From Rhodopseudomonas telluris (lineage in GTDB: Bacteria; Pseudomonadota; Alphaproteobacteria; Rhizobiales; Xanthobacteraceae), in contig NZ_JBHLWM010000005.1 of the NCBI RefSeq assembly GCF_042432815.1, forward strand, positions 744,001 through 808,000: a DNA stretch of 64,000 nucleotides, read 5' to 3'. Position 1 is the first letter of the stretch; each line of letters opens with the position of its first letter. Below are positions 1 through 8,316 of this stretch, one piece after another. The notes under the pieces are model-generated. The model ran no database searches. It was not told the origin of the DNA and saw only the letters and a program-made list of their open reading frames with translations. A program made the translations under genes and the position numbers.

Positions 1-530
1 TCGAGCACCACGCCGACATGCGGCGCGAGATCGACCTTGTTGACCACCAGCAGGTCGCACTTGATCACACCAGGCCCTCGCTTGCGCGGGATGTCGTCGC
101 CGCCCGCAACGTCGATGACGAAGATCCACCAATCGACCAGATCGAGCGAGAAGGTCGAAGCAAGGTTATCGCCACCGGATTCGAACAGAACGAGCTCGAG
201 CCCCGGAAACTTCGCCTCCAGCGCATCGCCCGCCGCAATGTTCAGCGTCGGATCCTCGCGGATCACGGTGTGCGGACAGGCGCCGGCCTCGACCGCCGAG
301 ACGCGCGCCGGATCGATCAGGCCGGAGCGGCGCAGACGCTCGGCGTCCTCCTTGGTGACAAGATCGTTGGTGACGATCGCGAAATCGACGCCGCGGCGCT
401 GAAGCACCGGGATCAATGCCTCGATCAAAGCGGTCTTGCCGGAGCCGACCGGCCCGCCGATGCCGATGCGCGCGGCGACGGACGGCTTGGCGCCGGCGCT
501 CGCTGTCGGCGGCGATTGTTGCAGTCCCAT
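1..530 (-). CDS. ureG: Urease accessory GTPase UreG (first urease cluster), partial
   Basis: The reading frame runs from an ATG at 528-530 off the left edge, so only about 176 N-terminal residues are present. UreG is the SIMIBI-class GTPase that, with UreD and UreF, delivers nickel from UreE to the urease apoprotein in the cytoplasm. The P-loop GPVGSGKTAL lies near residues 26-35. The ESGGDNLASTFS and VIDVAGGDDIPRKRGPG signatures of UreG follow, and then VNKVDLAPHVGV (the NKxD guanine motif). It begins 3 nt after the ureC stop, the usual ureC-ureG coupling. A second ureG at 32755-33405 is clearly homologous but differs in many positions, so the two clusters are not a recent duplication. ureD is not seen and probably lies just outside the window. 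Confidence 0.97.
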   Translation of the reverse strand, partial: MGLQQSPPTASAGAKPSVAARIGIGGPVGSGKTALIEALIPVLQRRGVDFAIVTNDLVTKEDAERLRRSGLIDPARVSAVEAGACPHTVIREDPTLNIAAGDALEAKFPGLELVLFESGGDNLASTFSLDLVDWWIFVIDVAGGDDIPRKRGPGVIKCDLLVVNKVDLAPHVGVVL

Positions 531-533
531 GCG

Positions 534-2243
534 TCACCTCAACATGTAGCGCCGCGCCAGCGGCAGCTCGGTCGCGGGCTCGCAGGTCGCGAGTTCGCCA
601 TCGACGAACACGTCGAACGTATCCGGATTGACGGTGATCCGCGGGCAGGCGTCATTGTGCAGCATGTCGCGCTTGCTGAGCTTACGCGTGCCCTTCACCG
701 GCAGCAGCGACTTCGATAGTCCAAGCCGGCCGCCGATGCCGCCGTCGATCGCCAGCGGATGCACGAAGCACGCCGACAACGCCGACGGCGCGCGGCCGAA
801 CGAGCCCCATTGCGGCCGCATCCGGATCGGCTCGCAGGTCATCAGCGACGCGGCGCTGTCGCCCATCGCGCCCCAGGCGATGAAGCCGCCCTTGATCACC
901 AGCTCCGGCTTGATGCCGAAGAACGCCGGTTTCCACACCACAATGTCGGCCAGCTTGCCGTCTTCCAGCGAGCCGATGTGATCGGCGATGCCGAAGGTCT
1001 TTGCCGCATTGATGGTGTATTTGGCGATGTAGCGCTTGATGCGGGCATTGTCGCCCATGCCGGGCTTGTCTTCGGGCAGCGCGCCGCGCTGCTGCTTCAT
1101 CTTGGAGGCGAGCTGCCACGTCCGGCAGATCACTTCGTGGATACGGCCCATGCCCTGGCTGTCGGAGCCCAGCATCGAGATCGCGCCGATGTCGTGCAAC
1201 ACGTCTTCGGCCGCGATGGTCTGGGCTCGGATACGGCTCTCGGCGAAGGCGACGTCCTCGGGGATCGCCGGATTGAGATGGTGGCACACCATCGTCATGT
1301 CGAGATGTTCGTCGAAGGTGTTGACCGTGTAGGGATTGGTCGGATTGGTCGACGACGGCAGGCAGTGCATCTCGCCGGCGACGCGGATGATGTCCGGCGC
1401 ATGGCCGCCGCCGGCGCCTTCGGTGTGATACATGTGAATAGTGCGGCCGCCGATCGCCTGCAGCGTATCCTCGACGAAGCCGGACTCGTTCAGCGTGTCG
1501 GTGTGGATCTGGACCTGGAAGTCGTACTCGTCGGCAACGCGCAGGCAGCAGTCGATCGCCGCCGGCATCGAGCCCCAGTCCTCGTGCAGCTTCAGCCCCA
1601 TCACGCCGGTTTCGAGTTGCTCGACCATCGGCGCTGCGACGTGCGCATTGCCGCGGCCGAGAAAGCCGAAATTCATCGGCCAGGCTTCGGCCGCCTGCAG
1701 CATCTTGCCGGTGTTGAACGGCCCGCCGGAATCGATGCCGACCGTGATCGGACCGAGCGAACCGCCGATCATCGTGGTGATACCCGAGGCGAGCGCGTGC
1801 TCGACCAGCCCGGCGCTGTCGAAATGCACGTGGACGTCGATGGCGCCGGGCGTCGCGATCATGCCCTCGCAATCGCGCACCGTGGTGCCGGTCGAAACGA
1901 TCAGCCGCGGATCGACGCCGTCCATGATGGCGGGATTGCCGGCCTTGCCGAAGCCGGCGATGCGGCCGTTACGAATGCCGAGATCGCCCTTGACGATGCC
2001 GAGCACCGGATCGATCACCAGCACGTTGCACAGCAGGAAGTCGAGCGCGCCCTCTGCGCTGGTGATCCCGGCCATGCCGATGCCGTCGCGCAGCGTCTTG
2101 CCGCCGCCGTGCAGGCACTCGTCGCCATAGACCGCGTAGTCCTTCTCGACCACAGCCTGCAGTGCCGTATCGCCGAGCCGGACGCTATCGCCGGTGGTCG
2201 GGCCGTACAGCGCGGCGTAATCGCGCCTCTGAATCTTCGCCAT
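534..2243 (-). CDS. ureC: Urease alpha subunit UreC (first cluster), 569 aa
   Basis: Catalytic subunit of urease, hydrolysing urea to ammonia and carbamate in the cytoplasm. The start is the ATG giving MAKIQRRDYA; an in-frame ATG 20 codons upstream is rejected because it falls inside ureAB. Expected active-site residues are present: the H-x-H nickel ligands at about 138/140 (DVHVHF), the carbamylated lysine at 218 (GLKLHEDWG), His247 (IHTDT), His273, flap Cys320-His321 (MVCHHL) and Asp361 (GSDSQGMGR). Length matches the family (about 570). It follows ureAB by 4 nt and precedes ureG by 3 nt. It resembles the canonical Klebsiella-type alpha subunit more than the UreC of the second cluster does (for example CHHL rather than CHQL). 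Confidence 0.98.
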   Translation of the reverse strand: MAKIQRRDYAALYGPTTGDSVRLGDTALQAVVEKDYAVYGDECLHGGGKTLRDGIGMAGITSAEGALDFLLCNVLVIDPVLGIVKGDLGIRNGRIAGFGKAGNPAIMDGVDPRLIVSTGTTVRDCEGMIATPGAIDVHVHFDSAGLVEHALASGITTMIGGSLGPITVGIDSGGPFNTGKMLQAAEAWPMNFGFLGRGNAHVAAPMVEQLETGVMGLKLHEDWGSMPAAIDCCLRVADEYDFQVQIHTDTLNESGFVEDTLQAIGGRTIHMYHTEGAGGGHAPDIIRVAGEMHCLPSSTNPTNPYTVNTFDEHLDMTMVCHHLNPAIPEDVAFAESRIRAQTIAAEDVLHDIGAISMLGSDSQGMGRIHEVICRTWQLASKMKQQRGALPEDKPGMGDNARIKRYIAKYTINAAKTFGIADHIGSLEDGKLADIVVWKPAFFGIKPELVIKGGFIAWGAMGDSAASLMTCEPIRMRPQWGSFGRAPSALSACFVHPLAIDGGIGGRLGLSKSLLPVKGTRKLSKRDMLHNDACPRITVNPDTFDVFVDGELATCEPATELPLARRYMLR

Positions 2244-2247
2244 GGTG

Positions 2248-2943
2248 TCAAGCTCCCCTGAAGCCGCGCGCCTTGGCACGCGCCAGCGCCGCTTCGCGCA
2301 CACGCGGATCGGAGCCGCGCCCCGCCGTGAGATTGTTCAAGCCGGTCAATTCCCCGTTGCCGCCGAATTCGACCAGGCTGACTTCCTTGGACGCGCCGGG
2401 CTCGAACCGCACCGCGGTGCCGGCCGGAATATCGAGCCGCATGTTGAACGCGGCGCCGCGATCGAATTCGAGCGCGCGGTTGACTTCGAAGAAGTGATAG
2501 TGCGAGCCGATCTGGATCGGACGATCGCCGGTGTTGACGGCGGTCAGTGTCAGGCGTCGCCGGCCGGCGTTCAGTTCCAGCGTGCCGTCCGCCGCGGTGA
2601 TCAGCCCCGGATGCTCGGGATCGGCCTCGCTGCCCGGAGCCGGACGGATCGGCTCGTGCACCGTCACCAGCTTCGTGCCGTCCGGAAACACGCACTCGAC
2701 CTGGATCATGTCCATCATCGCAGCGATGCCGGACAGCACGTCGTCCGTGGTCAGGATGGTCGAGCCGTAGCCGATCAGATCGGCCACGGTGCGGCCGTCG
2801 CGGGCGCCTTCGAGGATCTCGTCGGTGATCAGCGCCACGGCTTCCGGATAGTTCAGCTTGAGGCCGCGCGCGCGGCGGCGGCGCGCCAGTTCGGCGGCGT
2901 TGAAGATCGTCAGGCGTTCGAGTTCGGTCGGTGTCAGCAGCAT
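2248..2943 (-). CDS. ureAB: Urease gamma-beta fusion subunit UreAB (first cluster)
   Basis: 231-residue fusion of the urease gamma subunit (about residues 1-100, beginning MLLTPTELERL, with the NYPEAVALITDEILEGARDG signature) and the beta subunit (from about residue 105, with GDRPIQIGSHYHFFEVN and FEPGASKEVSLV). In most bacteria these are separate ureA and ureB genes; fused forms are known from Helicobacter and several alphaproteobacteria. The protein forms the structural part of the urease oligomer. It lies 10 nt after ureF and 4 nt before ureC, so it is in the same transcription unit. Confidence 0.97.
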   Translation of the reverse strand: MLLTPTELERLTIFNAAELARRRRARGLKLNYPEAVALITDEILEGARDGRTVADLIGYGSTILTTDDVLSGIAAMMDMIQVECVFPDGTKLVTVHEPIRPAPGSEADPEHPGLITAADGTLELNAGRRRLTLTAVNTGDRPIQIGSHYHFFEVNRALEFDRGAAFNMRLDIPAGTAVRFEPGASKEVSLVEFGGNGELTGLNNLTAGRGSDPRVREAALARAKARGFRGA

Positions 2944-2953
2944 CCGGAATCTC

Positions 2954-3622
2954 TCAGTTTACAAACAGCCGCAGATCGGCCCGCGTGTGGCGGGCCGCGG
3001 CGATATCGATGAAAGGAAGACAGCTCGCCAACTCGGCGTTTGCGTCGCTGCTGGCGACGAGCTGTTCGATGGTCGGCAGCACGCTCTGCAGGGCGGCCTG
3101 CGCCTGCAGCGCACCGATGGCGCCGAGCCGCACCGCGGCCGCGATCATGCCGGACGCCGTGATGTAGCCCGAGGCGAGTTGCGCCGAGGCTTCGTCGAAC
3201 TGCAGCGCCTGCCACACGGCGCCCTGCATCACCGGCAGATGTCCGAGGCATTGGCCGCTGCTGATCGCATCGCGCAGCCGCGCCGCAATGGGATGGCCGA
3301 GCCGCGCATGCGCGGCGACGAACGATCCGCCGTTGCGGCGCGAGCCCTGCCGATGCGGCTCGAGCAACGACATCGCCTCGCACAGCCGGTCCAGCGCGGC
3401 GAGCTGGTCGAGATCGTCACCGGCGCGAAACGCGCGGATCAGCAGCACCCGATCGAAGCTCGTCCAGCGCAGCCGGAGCACCGACTCGATCAATTCGGCA
3501 AGCGCCTGCGGCGACAGCTTGCCGCGCAGCTCGGCGATCGCCTCGATGCCGTACGAGAACGCGAACGAGCCGTTCGGAAATCCGCTGTCGGCCTGCCAGA
3601 TCGCGAGAAGGGCGGAGCGCAT
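2954..3622 (-). CDS. ureF: Urease accessory protein UreF (first cluster)
   Basis: UreF bridges UreD and UreG in the nickel-insertion complex and gates GTP hydrolysis. Recognisable features are the N-terminal WQADSGFPNGSFAFSYGIE motif (D-S-x-F-P-x-G-x-F-x-x-S-x-G-x-E), the mid-protein LGHLPVMQG stretch and the VRLGAIG segment near the C-terminus. I place the start at the ATG of MRSALLAIW, two nt after the ureE stop; a TTG start two codons upstream, overlapping the ureE stop, is the alternative. About 222 residues is normal for the family. Confidence 0.94.
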   Translation of the reverse strand: MRSALLAIWQADSGFPNGSFAFSYGIEAIAELRGKLSPQALAELIESVLRLRWTSFDRVLLIRAFRAGDDLDQLAALDRLCEAMSLLEPHRQGSRRNGGSFVAAHARLGHPIAARLRDAISSGQCLGHLPVMQGAVWQALQFDEASAQLASGYITASGMIAAAVRLGAIGALQAQAALQSVLPTIEQLVASSDANAELASCLPFIDIAAARHTRADLRLFVN

Positions 3623-3624
3623 GA

Positions 3625-4176
3625 TCAATGGTCGTGATCGTGGCCATGGTGATGGCCGTGACCGTGTGCATGCGGCGCGCCATTGTGCGCCGGCTCGTTT
3701 CCCTGTCGTCCGCCCTCACCGCTTTCCTGATCGACGATCGACACACCGATCCGGCGGCTGCCGATCAATTCGTCGAGGCGCGCGATGTAGTCTTCGGCGC
3801 GGCCCTCCATCGCCACGAACAGCGCCTCGCCCTCGAACCGCACGCGCCAATGCAGATTGCCGGCCTGGTAGCCGAGTTCGATCGCGTCTGCGATCGAACG
3901 CGGCGCGAGGCGCAGCCAGCGCTCGGTGCCGGCGTGTACGACGATCGCCCGCGCCTCGTCGATGAACAACACCGCGCCGTCGAACAGCTTCTCATGACGC
4001 GGCAGCGCGATCGCCAACTCCTGGCCGCCCCGCGTCGTCGCAAGCAAACGGCGCCGCGCCAGATCGGCAACCGGAATGCTGACGATATCCACGCCGCCGG
4101 TATGCTCGAGCCGGTGCAGATCTTCGGAGAAGTCCGGATCAATACGGCTGCCCAGAACATGATCGATCCGAAGCAT
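3625..4176 (-). CDS. ureE: Urease nickel metallochaperone UreE with His-rich tail
   Basis: UreE binds nickel and hands it to the UreG complex. The start at MLRIDHVLG is supported by a strong AGGAAGGA ribosome site 9 nt upstream; an ATG nine codons earlier lacks one. The core contains the family signature YQAGNLHWRV around residue 105. The last 20 or so residues are an extreme histidine-rich stretch (HAHGHGHHHGHDHDH at the end), as in Klebsiella UreE, expected to bind several nickel ions. The second-cluster UreE lacks this tail completely. First gene of the urease block in this operon, downstream of the amidase genes. Confidence 0.96.
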   Translation of the reverse strand: MLRIDHVLGSRIDPDFSEDLHRLEHTGGVDIVSIPVADLARRRLLATTRGGQELAIALPRHEKLFDGAVLFIDEARAIVVHAGTERWLRLAPRSIADAIELGYQAGNLHWRVRFEGEALFVAMEGRAEDYIARLDELIGSRRIGVSIVDQESGEGGRQGNEPAHNGAPHAHGHGHHHGHDHDH

Positions 4177-4211
4177 TGCAAGAGTCCTTCCTATTCCATC
4201 CAACCGGAGGA

Positions 4212-4238
4212 CGGCGCGCGGTGATGGTCTGCGCGCCG
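4212..4238 (-). promoter_or_regulatory. Intercistronic hairpin between alpha/beta hydrolase gene and ureE
   Basis: An 8-bp G+C stem (CGGCGCGC pairing with GCGCGCCG) with an 11-nt loop lies in the 72-nt gap between the alpha/beta hydrolase stop and ureE. There is no U-run, so it is more likely an mRNA-processing or stability element, or a weak attenuator, than a full terminator. Function is inferred. Confidence 0.4.
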
Positions 4239-4248
4239 CCGCGCCGCG

Positions 4249-5268
4249 TCACGAGGCCAGCAGTTCTTTCAGTTTGTCGTCCAGGAACTTCACGTCGTCG
4301 GGGTTGGTGCCGGGACCGCCCGCGAAATGGCCCCACACCGACGGCACCGGGATCAGCGAAGCGTTCGGCATGTTGGCGACTTCGAACTCGCTGTCGTCGA
4401 CCGGGAAATACAGATCGGTCTGGCCCGGCATCACGTAGGCTTTGGCCTTGATGGCCGCGAGCGCCGCCTGGAAGTCGCCGTTGTACAATTCGTTGTCGCT
4501 GATATCGCCGTTCTGCCAGGTCCACAGCATCGTCAGCAGGTTGTTGGGGTCTTTCGGCAGGAAGAACCCTTCCCAGAACCCGACCAGAAAGTCTTCCAGC
4601 GACGAATAGCCCATTCGCTCGAGATCGAGCTTCTGGCGATAGAACGTCTGCGAAAAGCCCCAGCCAGCATAAACGCGCGCGGCGGCGCGGAGCCCGCGCT
4701 GCGGCTTGTCGGTGTACCATCCTTCCTTCCACGCCGCATCGGCGGTCAGCGCCGCCTTGACGCCTTCGAGGAACACGTAGTTGTGGCGCGAGCATTTCGC
4801 CGAGCCGCAGAACGGTGCGATCAGATCCATCATGTCGGGATAAAGCGCGCCCCAATGAAACGTCTGCAGCGCGCCCATCGACCAGCCGGTCACCAGCCGG
4901 ATGTGCTCGATGCCGAACTTCTCCGTGACCAGCTTGTGCTGGGCCCGCACGTTGTCGCACGCCGTGACGAGGGGGAATTTCGGACCGTTGTACGGCTCCG
5001 GATTGTTGCTCGGCGAGGAGGACAGCCCATTGCCGAGCATATTCGGGATAATGATGAAGTATTTGCTCGGGTCGAGCGCCATACCCTCGCCGATCAGCCA
5101 CTCGTTGTCGTAGTGCTGGCCGGAATACCAGGTCGGGTAGACGATGACGTTGTCCTTCTTCGGACTGAGCGTACCGAAGGTCTTGTAGGCCAGCTTGCAG
5201 TCTCGCAACGTCGCACCGCGCTGCAATTGCACGTCGCCGAGATCGAATATCTGATAGTCGAGGCTCAT
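4249..5268 (-). CDS. Alpha/beta hydrolase, homoserine O-acetyltransferase (MetX)-like
   Basis: 339-residue alpha/beta-hydrolase-fold protein with the MetX-superfamily layout: an N-terminal CKLAYKTFGTL segment, a GNGLSSSPSNNPEPYN stretch, and the nucleophile elbow GWSMGA with Ser130. A candidate acid lies in PGQTDLYFP and a candidate His in VWGHFAGG. True MetX makes O-acetylhomoserine, but this gene sits between an amidase and ureE in an amide/urea operon, so a hydrolase or acyltransferase acting on an amide or ester is more likely than methionine synthesis. The ATG at 5266-5268 has an upstream GAGG; an ATG 18 nt earlier has none. Substrate unknown. Confidence 0.8.
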   Translation of the reverse strand: MSLDYQIFDLGDVQLQRGATLRDCKLAYKTFGTLSPKKDNVIVYPTWYSGQHYDNEWLIGEGMALDPSKYFIIIPNMLGNGLSSSPSNNPEPYNGPKFPLVTACDNVRAQHKLVTEKFGIEHIRLVTGWSMGALQTFHWGALYPDMMDLIAPFCGSAKCSRHNYVFLEGVKAALTADAAWKEGWYTDKPQRGLRAAARVYAGWGFSQTFYRQKLDLERMGYSSLEDFLVGFWEGFFLPKDPNNLLTMLWTWQNGDISDNELYNGDFQAALAAIKAKAYVMPGQTDLYFPVDDSEFEVANMPNASLIPVPSVWGHFAGGPGTNPDDVKFLDDKLKELLAS

Positions 5269-5307
5269 GGTCGTCACCCTCACCATTTTGCAGTCGTTTT
5301 CGGATCG

Positions 5308-6756
5308 TTAGGCGTCGAGCACCGGCGGGCGACGCTGAGTCCAGGGGCGCGCGCGTTCGAAGGCCGCAGAGGCCTTCAGCACCAGCGCGTCGTCTAGATG
5401 CCGGCCGATGATCTGCATGCCGACCGGCAGGCCGTCCTCGGTGAAGCCGGCCGGCACCGTGGCGGCGGGCTGCCCCGTCATGTTGAGCGGGAACGTGAAG
5501 GCCAGCCACTGCGTGTTGGCGACCATGCGGCCGTCGATCTTTTCCGGACCCTGAATGTCGATCGCGAACGGCGGGACCGCGAGCGTCGGCGTCAGGATGA
5601 GATCGTAAGTCTGCATGAACCGCCACATCTTGTTGTTGACGGCCTTGCGGACCATCAGCGCGTCGGTGAAATCCTCGGCGGTCCACGGCGTGTTGAGGAA
5701 GGCGACGAGATGCGACGACATCCGGTCGCCGTGCGTCTTGAGCAGCGCGCGCATCCCCTTGAGATCGGTCTCCGCGGCGACCAAACCCCAGAACGCACCG
5801 AACGGATCGCTCCAGCCGGGATGCGCCTCTTCGACAAAGCAGCCGAGCTCGGTCTCGAACACCCGCGCCGCTGCAGTCACGATTTCTCGGACGCGGGGAT
5901 CGACGGCCGCGTAGCCCCAATCGATGCTGAACGCGACTTTCAGCCCCTTCAGGTCGCCCTTCACGGTCTCGCGCCAATCATAAGGCGCTTCGGGAAGCGT
6001 GAAGCGATCGCGCGGATCCGGGCCGGCGATCACCGACATCATCAACGCCGCATCCGCGACCGTTCGGCTCATCGGGCCGATGTGTTCGAGGCTCTCCCAG
6101 CTCGACACGCCGGGGTAGCGCTCGTCCTTCGTGCCGGGATACAGCGGCACACGCCCCATCGACGCCTTGAGGCCGTAGATGCCGCAATGGGCCGAGGGAA
6201 TGCGAACCGAGCCGCCGCCGTCGCTGCCGAGCGCGAACGGGCACATCCCGCTCGCAACCGCCGCTCCCGATCCCGCGCTGGATCCGCCCGAAGTGAGGTT
6301 CGTATTCCAGGGGTTACGCGTGGTCTCGAACACCGGATTGTGGCCGACGCCGCTGTAACCGAATTCCGGCACGTTGGTCTTGCCGAGGATCACCGCGCCC
6401 GCGGCCTTCAGGCGTTCCACCACGACGTCGTCTTCGTCCGGGATAAACTCCTCGTAGATCGCAGAGCCCGAGACGGTCTTGATGCCGGCCGTGCAGATCA
6501 GATCCTTCACGCCGACCGGGACGCCGGCGAGCGGACCGACCGCGCGTCCGGCGACGAGATCGTCTTCAATTGCTTTCGCAGTCGCCAGCGCCAATTCCGG
6601 CGTCGGCGTGCAGAACGCATGCAGCAGCGGATCGAGACGATCCATCCGCTCCAGATGCGCCTTTGTGACTTCGACGGGCGACAGCTCCCGACGCCGCACC
6701 AGGTCCGCGATGGTCCCGGCTTCCATGGCGCAGATTTCGTCCGTAGATCGCGACAT
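5308..6756 (-). CDS. Amidase-signature family amidase
   Basis: 482-residue amidase-signature (GatA-like) enzyme hydrolysing a carboxamide to acid and ammonia. The Ser-cisSer-Lys triad is visible: Lys84 in GVPVGVKDL, cis-Ser159 in TSGGSSAGSGAA and nucleophile Ser183 in SDGGGSVRIP. The start (MSRSTDE) has a GGAGGTG ribosome site 6-7 nt upstream; an ATG seven codons earlier is less well placed. No tRNA amidotransferase GatB/GatC neighbours are present, so this is a catabolic amidase, complementing AmiE upstream in the same operon. The substrate may be a larger or aromatic amide, or a ureide brought in by the adjacent NCS1 permease; this is inference. Confidence 0.92.
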   Translation of the reverse strand: MSRSTDEICAMEAGTIADLVRRRELSPVEVTKAHLERMDRLDPLLHAFCTPTPELALATAKAIEDDLVAGRAVGPLAGVPVGVKDLICTAGIKTVSGSAIYEEFIPDEDDVVVERLKAAGAVILGKTNVPEFGYSGVGHNPVFETTRNPWNTNLTSGGSSAGSGAAVASGMCPFALGSDGGGSVRIPSAHCGIYGLKASMGRVPLYPGTKDERYPGVSSWESLEHIGPMSRTVADAALMMSVIAGPDPRDRFTLPEAPYDWRETVKGDLKGLKVAFSIDWGYAAVDPRVREIVTAAARVFETELGCFVEEAHPGWSDPFGAFWGLVAAETDLKGMRALLKTHGDRMSSHLVAFLNTPWTAEDFTDALMVRKAVNNKMWRFMQTYDLILTPTLAVPPFAIDIQGPEKIDGRMVANTQWLAFTFPLNMTGQPAATVPAGFTEDGLPVGMQIIGRHLDDALVLKASAAFERARPWTQRRPPVLDA

Positions 6757-6791
6757 CGAACACCTCCGAACTCGCATGATGGGATCGAGGC

Positions 6792-6814
6792 GCTACGGCG
6801 CTGCGCGCCGTAGC
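6792..6814 (-). promoter_or_regulatory. Intercistronic hairpin between permease and amidase genes
   Basis: A perfect 10-bp stem (GCTACGGCGC with GCGCCGTAGC) and 3-nt loop lies in the 75-nt gap between the NCS1 permease stop and the amidase start. There is no U-run after it. Probably a processing or partial-termination site inside the long operon. Confidence 0.4.
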
Positions 6815-6831
6815 ATCGGCTTCATGGAGTG

Positions 6832-8154
6832 CTACGCGGTCTGCAGCTTGCGCACCTTCAGGGCCGCCAGCGCCCAATAGGCGATGCCGGCGACGACCAT
6901 CGCGGAGATCGCGGTCGACAGGCCCGGCATCACCTCCTCGACGATGAAGGCGACGACCGAACCAACCGCCCAGGCAATGAAGGCAGGCGCCCGCCAGTCC
7001 GCGGTCGCAGTATTGACCTCGGGCCTGGTGATGTACTTGTCGACGATGATGATCGCCCCGATCGGAGGCGCCACGATCCCCAGCAGCGACAACCACTGGA
7101 TGAAGAACGCCCAGACGTTGCCGGCGGCGATCGCGATTCCGATGACGCCGAGAACGACGGCCATCAACCGCATGTGGGTTCCGGTGATGCGCGACCAACC
7201 GGTGGATGCGTTATACAGGCAGTGCGAGCAGACCGATCCGAGATTGATGTAGAGGAACAGAAAGGCCAGCACGCTGAGCCAGCCGAGCTGCATCTTGTTC
7301 ATGTAGCCGAACATGTTGTCGGCTCCGAACGGATTGGCGTTCGGCGTCGCCAGCGCCGCCGTCATCACGCCGCCGACCATCATGGCGACGATGTTGGCGA
7401 AGGGAAACGCGCTGAACGTCGCGCCGAACGACGCCGCCGGCGTCTTGGCCCAGCGGTTGAAGTCAGCCGTCACCGTGCCGGCATCGATGAAAAGCGCGAT
7501 GACCACCGTCAGCCCGACGCCCATCGACATCGTGGCGACGCCGTTGTTGCCCGCGTAGTTGTAGATCGCCGACCAGGTCGTCGTCGACGCCGCATGCCCG
7601 GCCACCCAGACGCCGAGGATCACGAACAGCGGGGCCGAGATCATGCCGATGTAATGCAGCCCCCGGACGCCCACGAAGGTGATGCCGATGTAGAGCAATC
7701 CGGCGATCACCGTCATCGCCACATAATTGAGATTGTAGGTCGAGCTGATCAGCGCCCCGGTGATGCCGGTTTGCACGGCGTACCAGCCGAGCAGCAGCGA
7801 CGACAGCAGGCCCGACGCGAGAACGTAGCCCTTCCTGCCGAACACCTGGCTGGCGATCAGGCCGAAATTCATGCCGCTCTTGACGCCGAGATGCCCGAGC
7901 AGCCCCACATAGGCGAGCATGATGAGATTGCCGATGATCATCGCGATCAGGGCCCGGCTGAAGCCCATGCCGAGCACCAGGATGGATCCGGTCATCGCCC
8001 CGGTGATGATCATCGGAAACCCGACCCACACCATGGTCACGGAGAACGCGCTTCGCCGCGCCGCCATCGGCACGGGCGCGTGTTCGTATTCCTCGCCGAG
8101 GAGATGATCGACCTTGTCTTCAGCAACTTTCAGTTCATCGACAGTGGAGTTCAT
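6832..8154 (-). CDS. NCS1-family permease (cytosine/purine/allantoin type)
   Basis: 440-residue inner-membrane protein with about twelve hydrophobic segments. It resembles CodB-like nucleobase-cation symporters: an N-terminal hydrophilic region of about 35 residues, then a VWVGFPMIITGAMTG helix, a GKxG-like VKSGMNFG region and a DAGTVTADFNRW motif typical of cytosine permeases. It would import a small nitrogenous compound by proton or sodium symport. It lies between amiE and the amidase, giving the operon a secondary transporter beside the UrtABCDE ABC system. The start has GAGG 8 nt upstream. Exact substrate (nucleobase, allantoin, urea or amide) cannot be read from the sequence. Confidence 0.88.
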   Translation of the reverse strand: MNSTVDELKVAEDKVDHLLGEEYEHAPVPMAARRSAFSVTMVWVGFPMIITGAMTGSILVLGMGFSRALIAMIIGNLIMLAYVGLLGHLGVKSGMNFGLIASQVFGRKGYVLASGLLSSLLLGWYAVQTGITGALISSTYNLNYVAMTVIAGLLYIGITFVGVRGLHYIGMISAPLFVILGVWVAGHAASTTTWSAIYNYAGNNGVATMSMGVGLTVVIALFIDAGTVTADFNRWAKTPAASFGATFSAFPFANIVAMMVGGVMTAALATPNANPFGADNMFGYMNKMQLGWLSVLAFLFLYINLGSVCSHCLYNASTGWSRITGTHMRLMAVVLGVIGIAIAAGNVWAFFIQWLSLLGIVAPPIGAIIIVDKYITRPEVNTATADWRAPAFIAWAVGSVVAFIVEEVMPGLSTAISAMVVAGIAYWALAALKVRKLQTA

Positions 8155-8279
8155 ATCGCGGTCCTCGTTTTTGACGCTTCTGGCGGTCCCAGTGCGTTTC
8201 TAAAGATCGGAACAGACTCCGATGCGATCCCGGCCATCGCGAACGGTCTCAGGTGCTTCCTCCAATGAGCGGGAGGCGG

Positions 8280-8309
8280 GAGGCCGGACCGCGATGACGG
8301 TCCGGCCTC
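8280..8309 (-). promoter_or_regulatory. Strong hairpin after amiE
   Basis: An 11-bp perfect stem (GAGGCCGGACC with GGTCCGGCCTC), 8-nt loop, begins 8 nt after the amiE stop. No U-run follows, so it may be a 3' stabiliser or partial terminator that keeps amiE expression above that of the downstream permease. Confidence 0.5.
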
Positions 8310-8316
8310 GGCATCG

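Noticed and set aside
759..2261. 500-aa open frame on the plus strand
   Set aside because: Antisense of ureC, which has all urease active-site residues.
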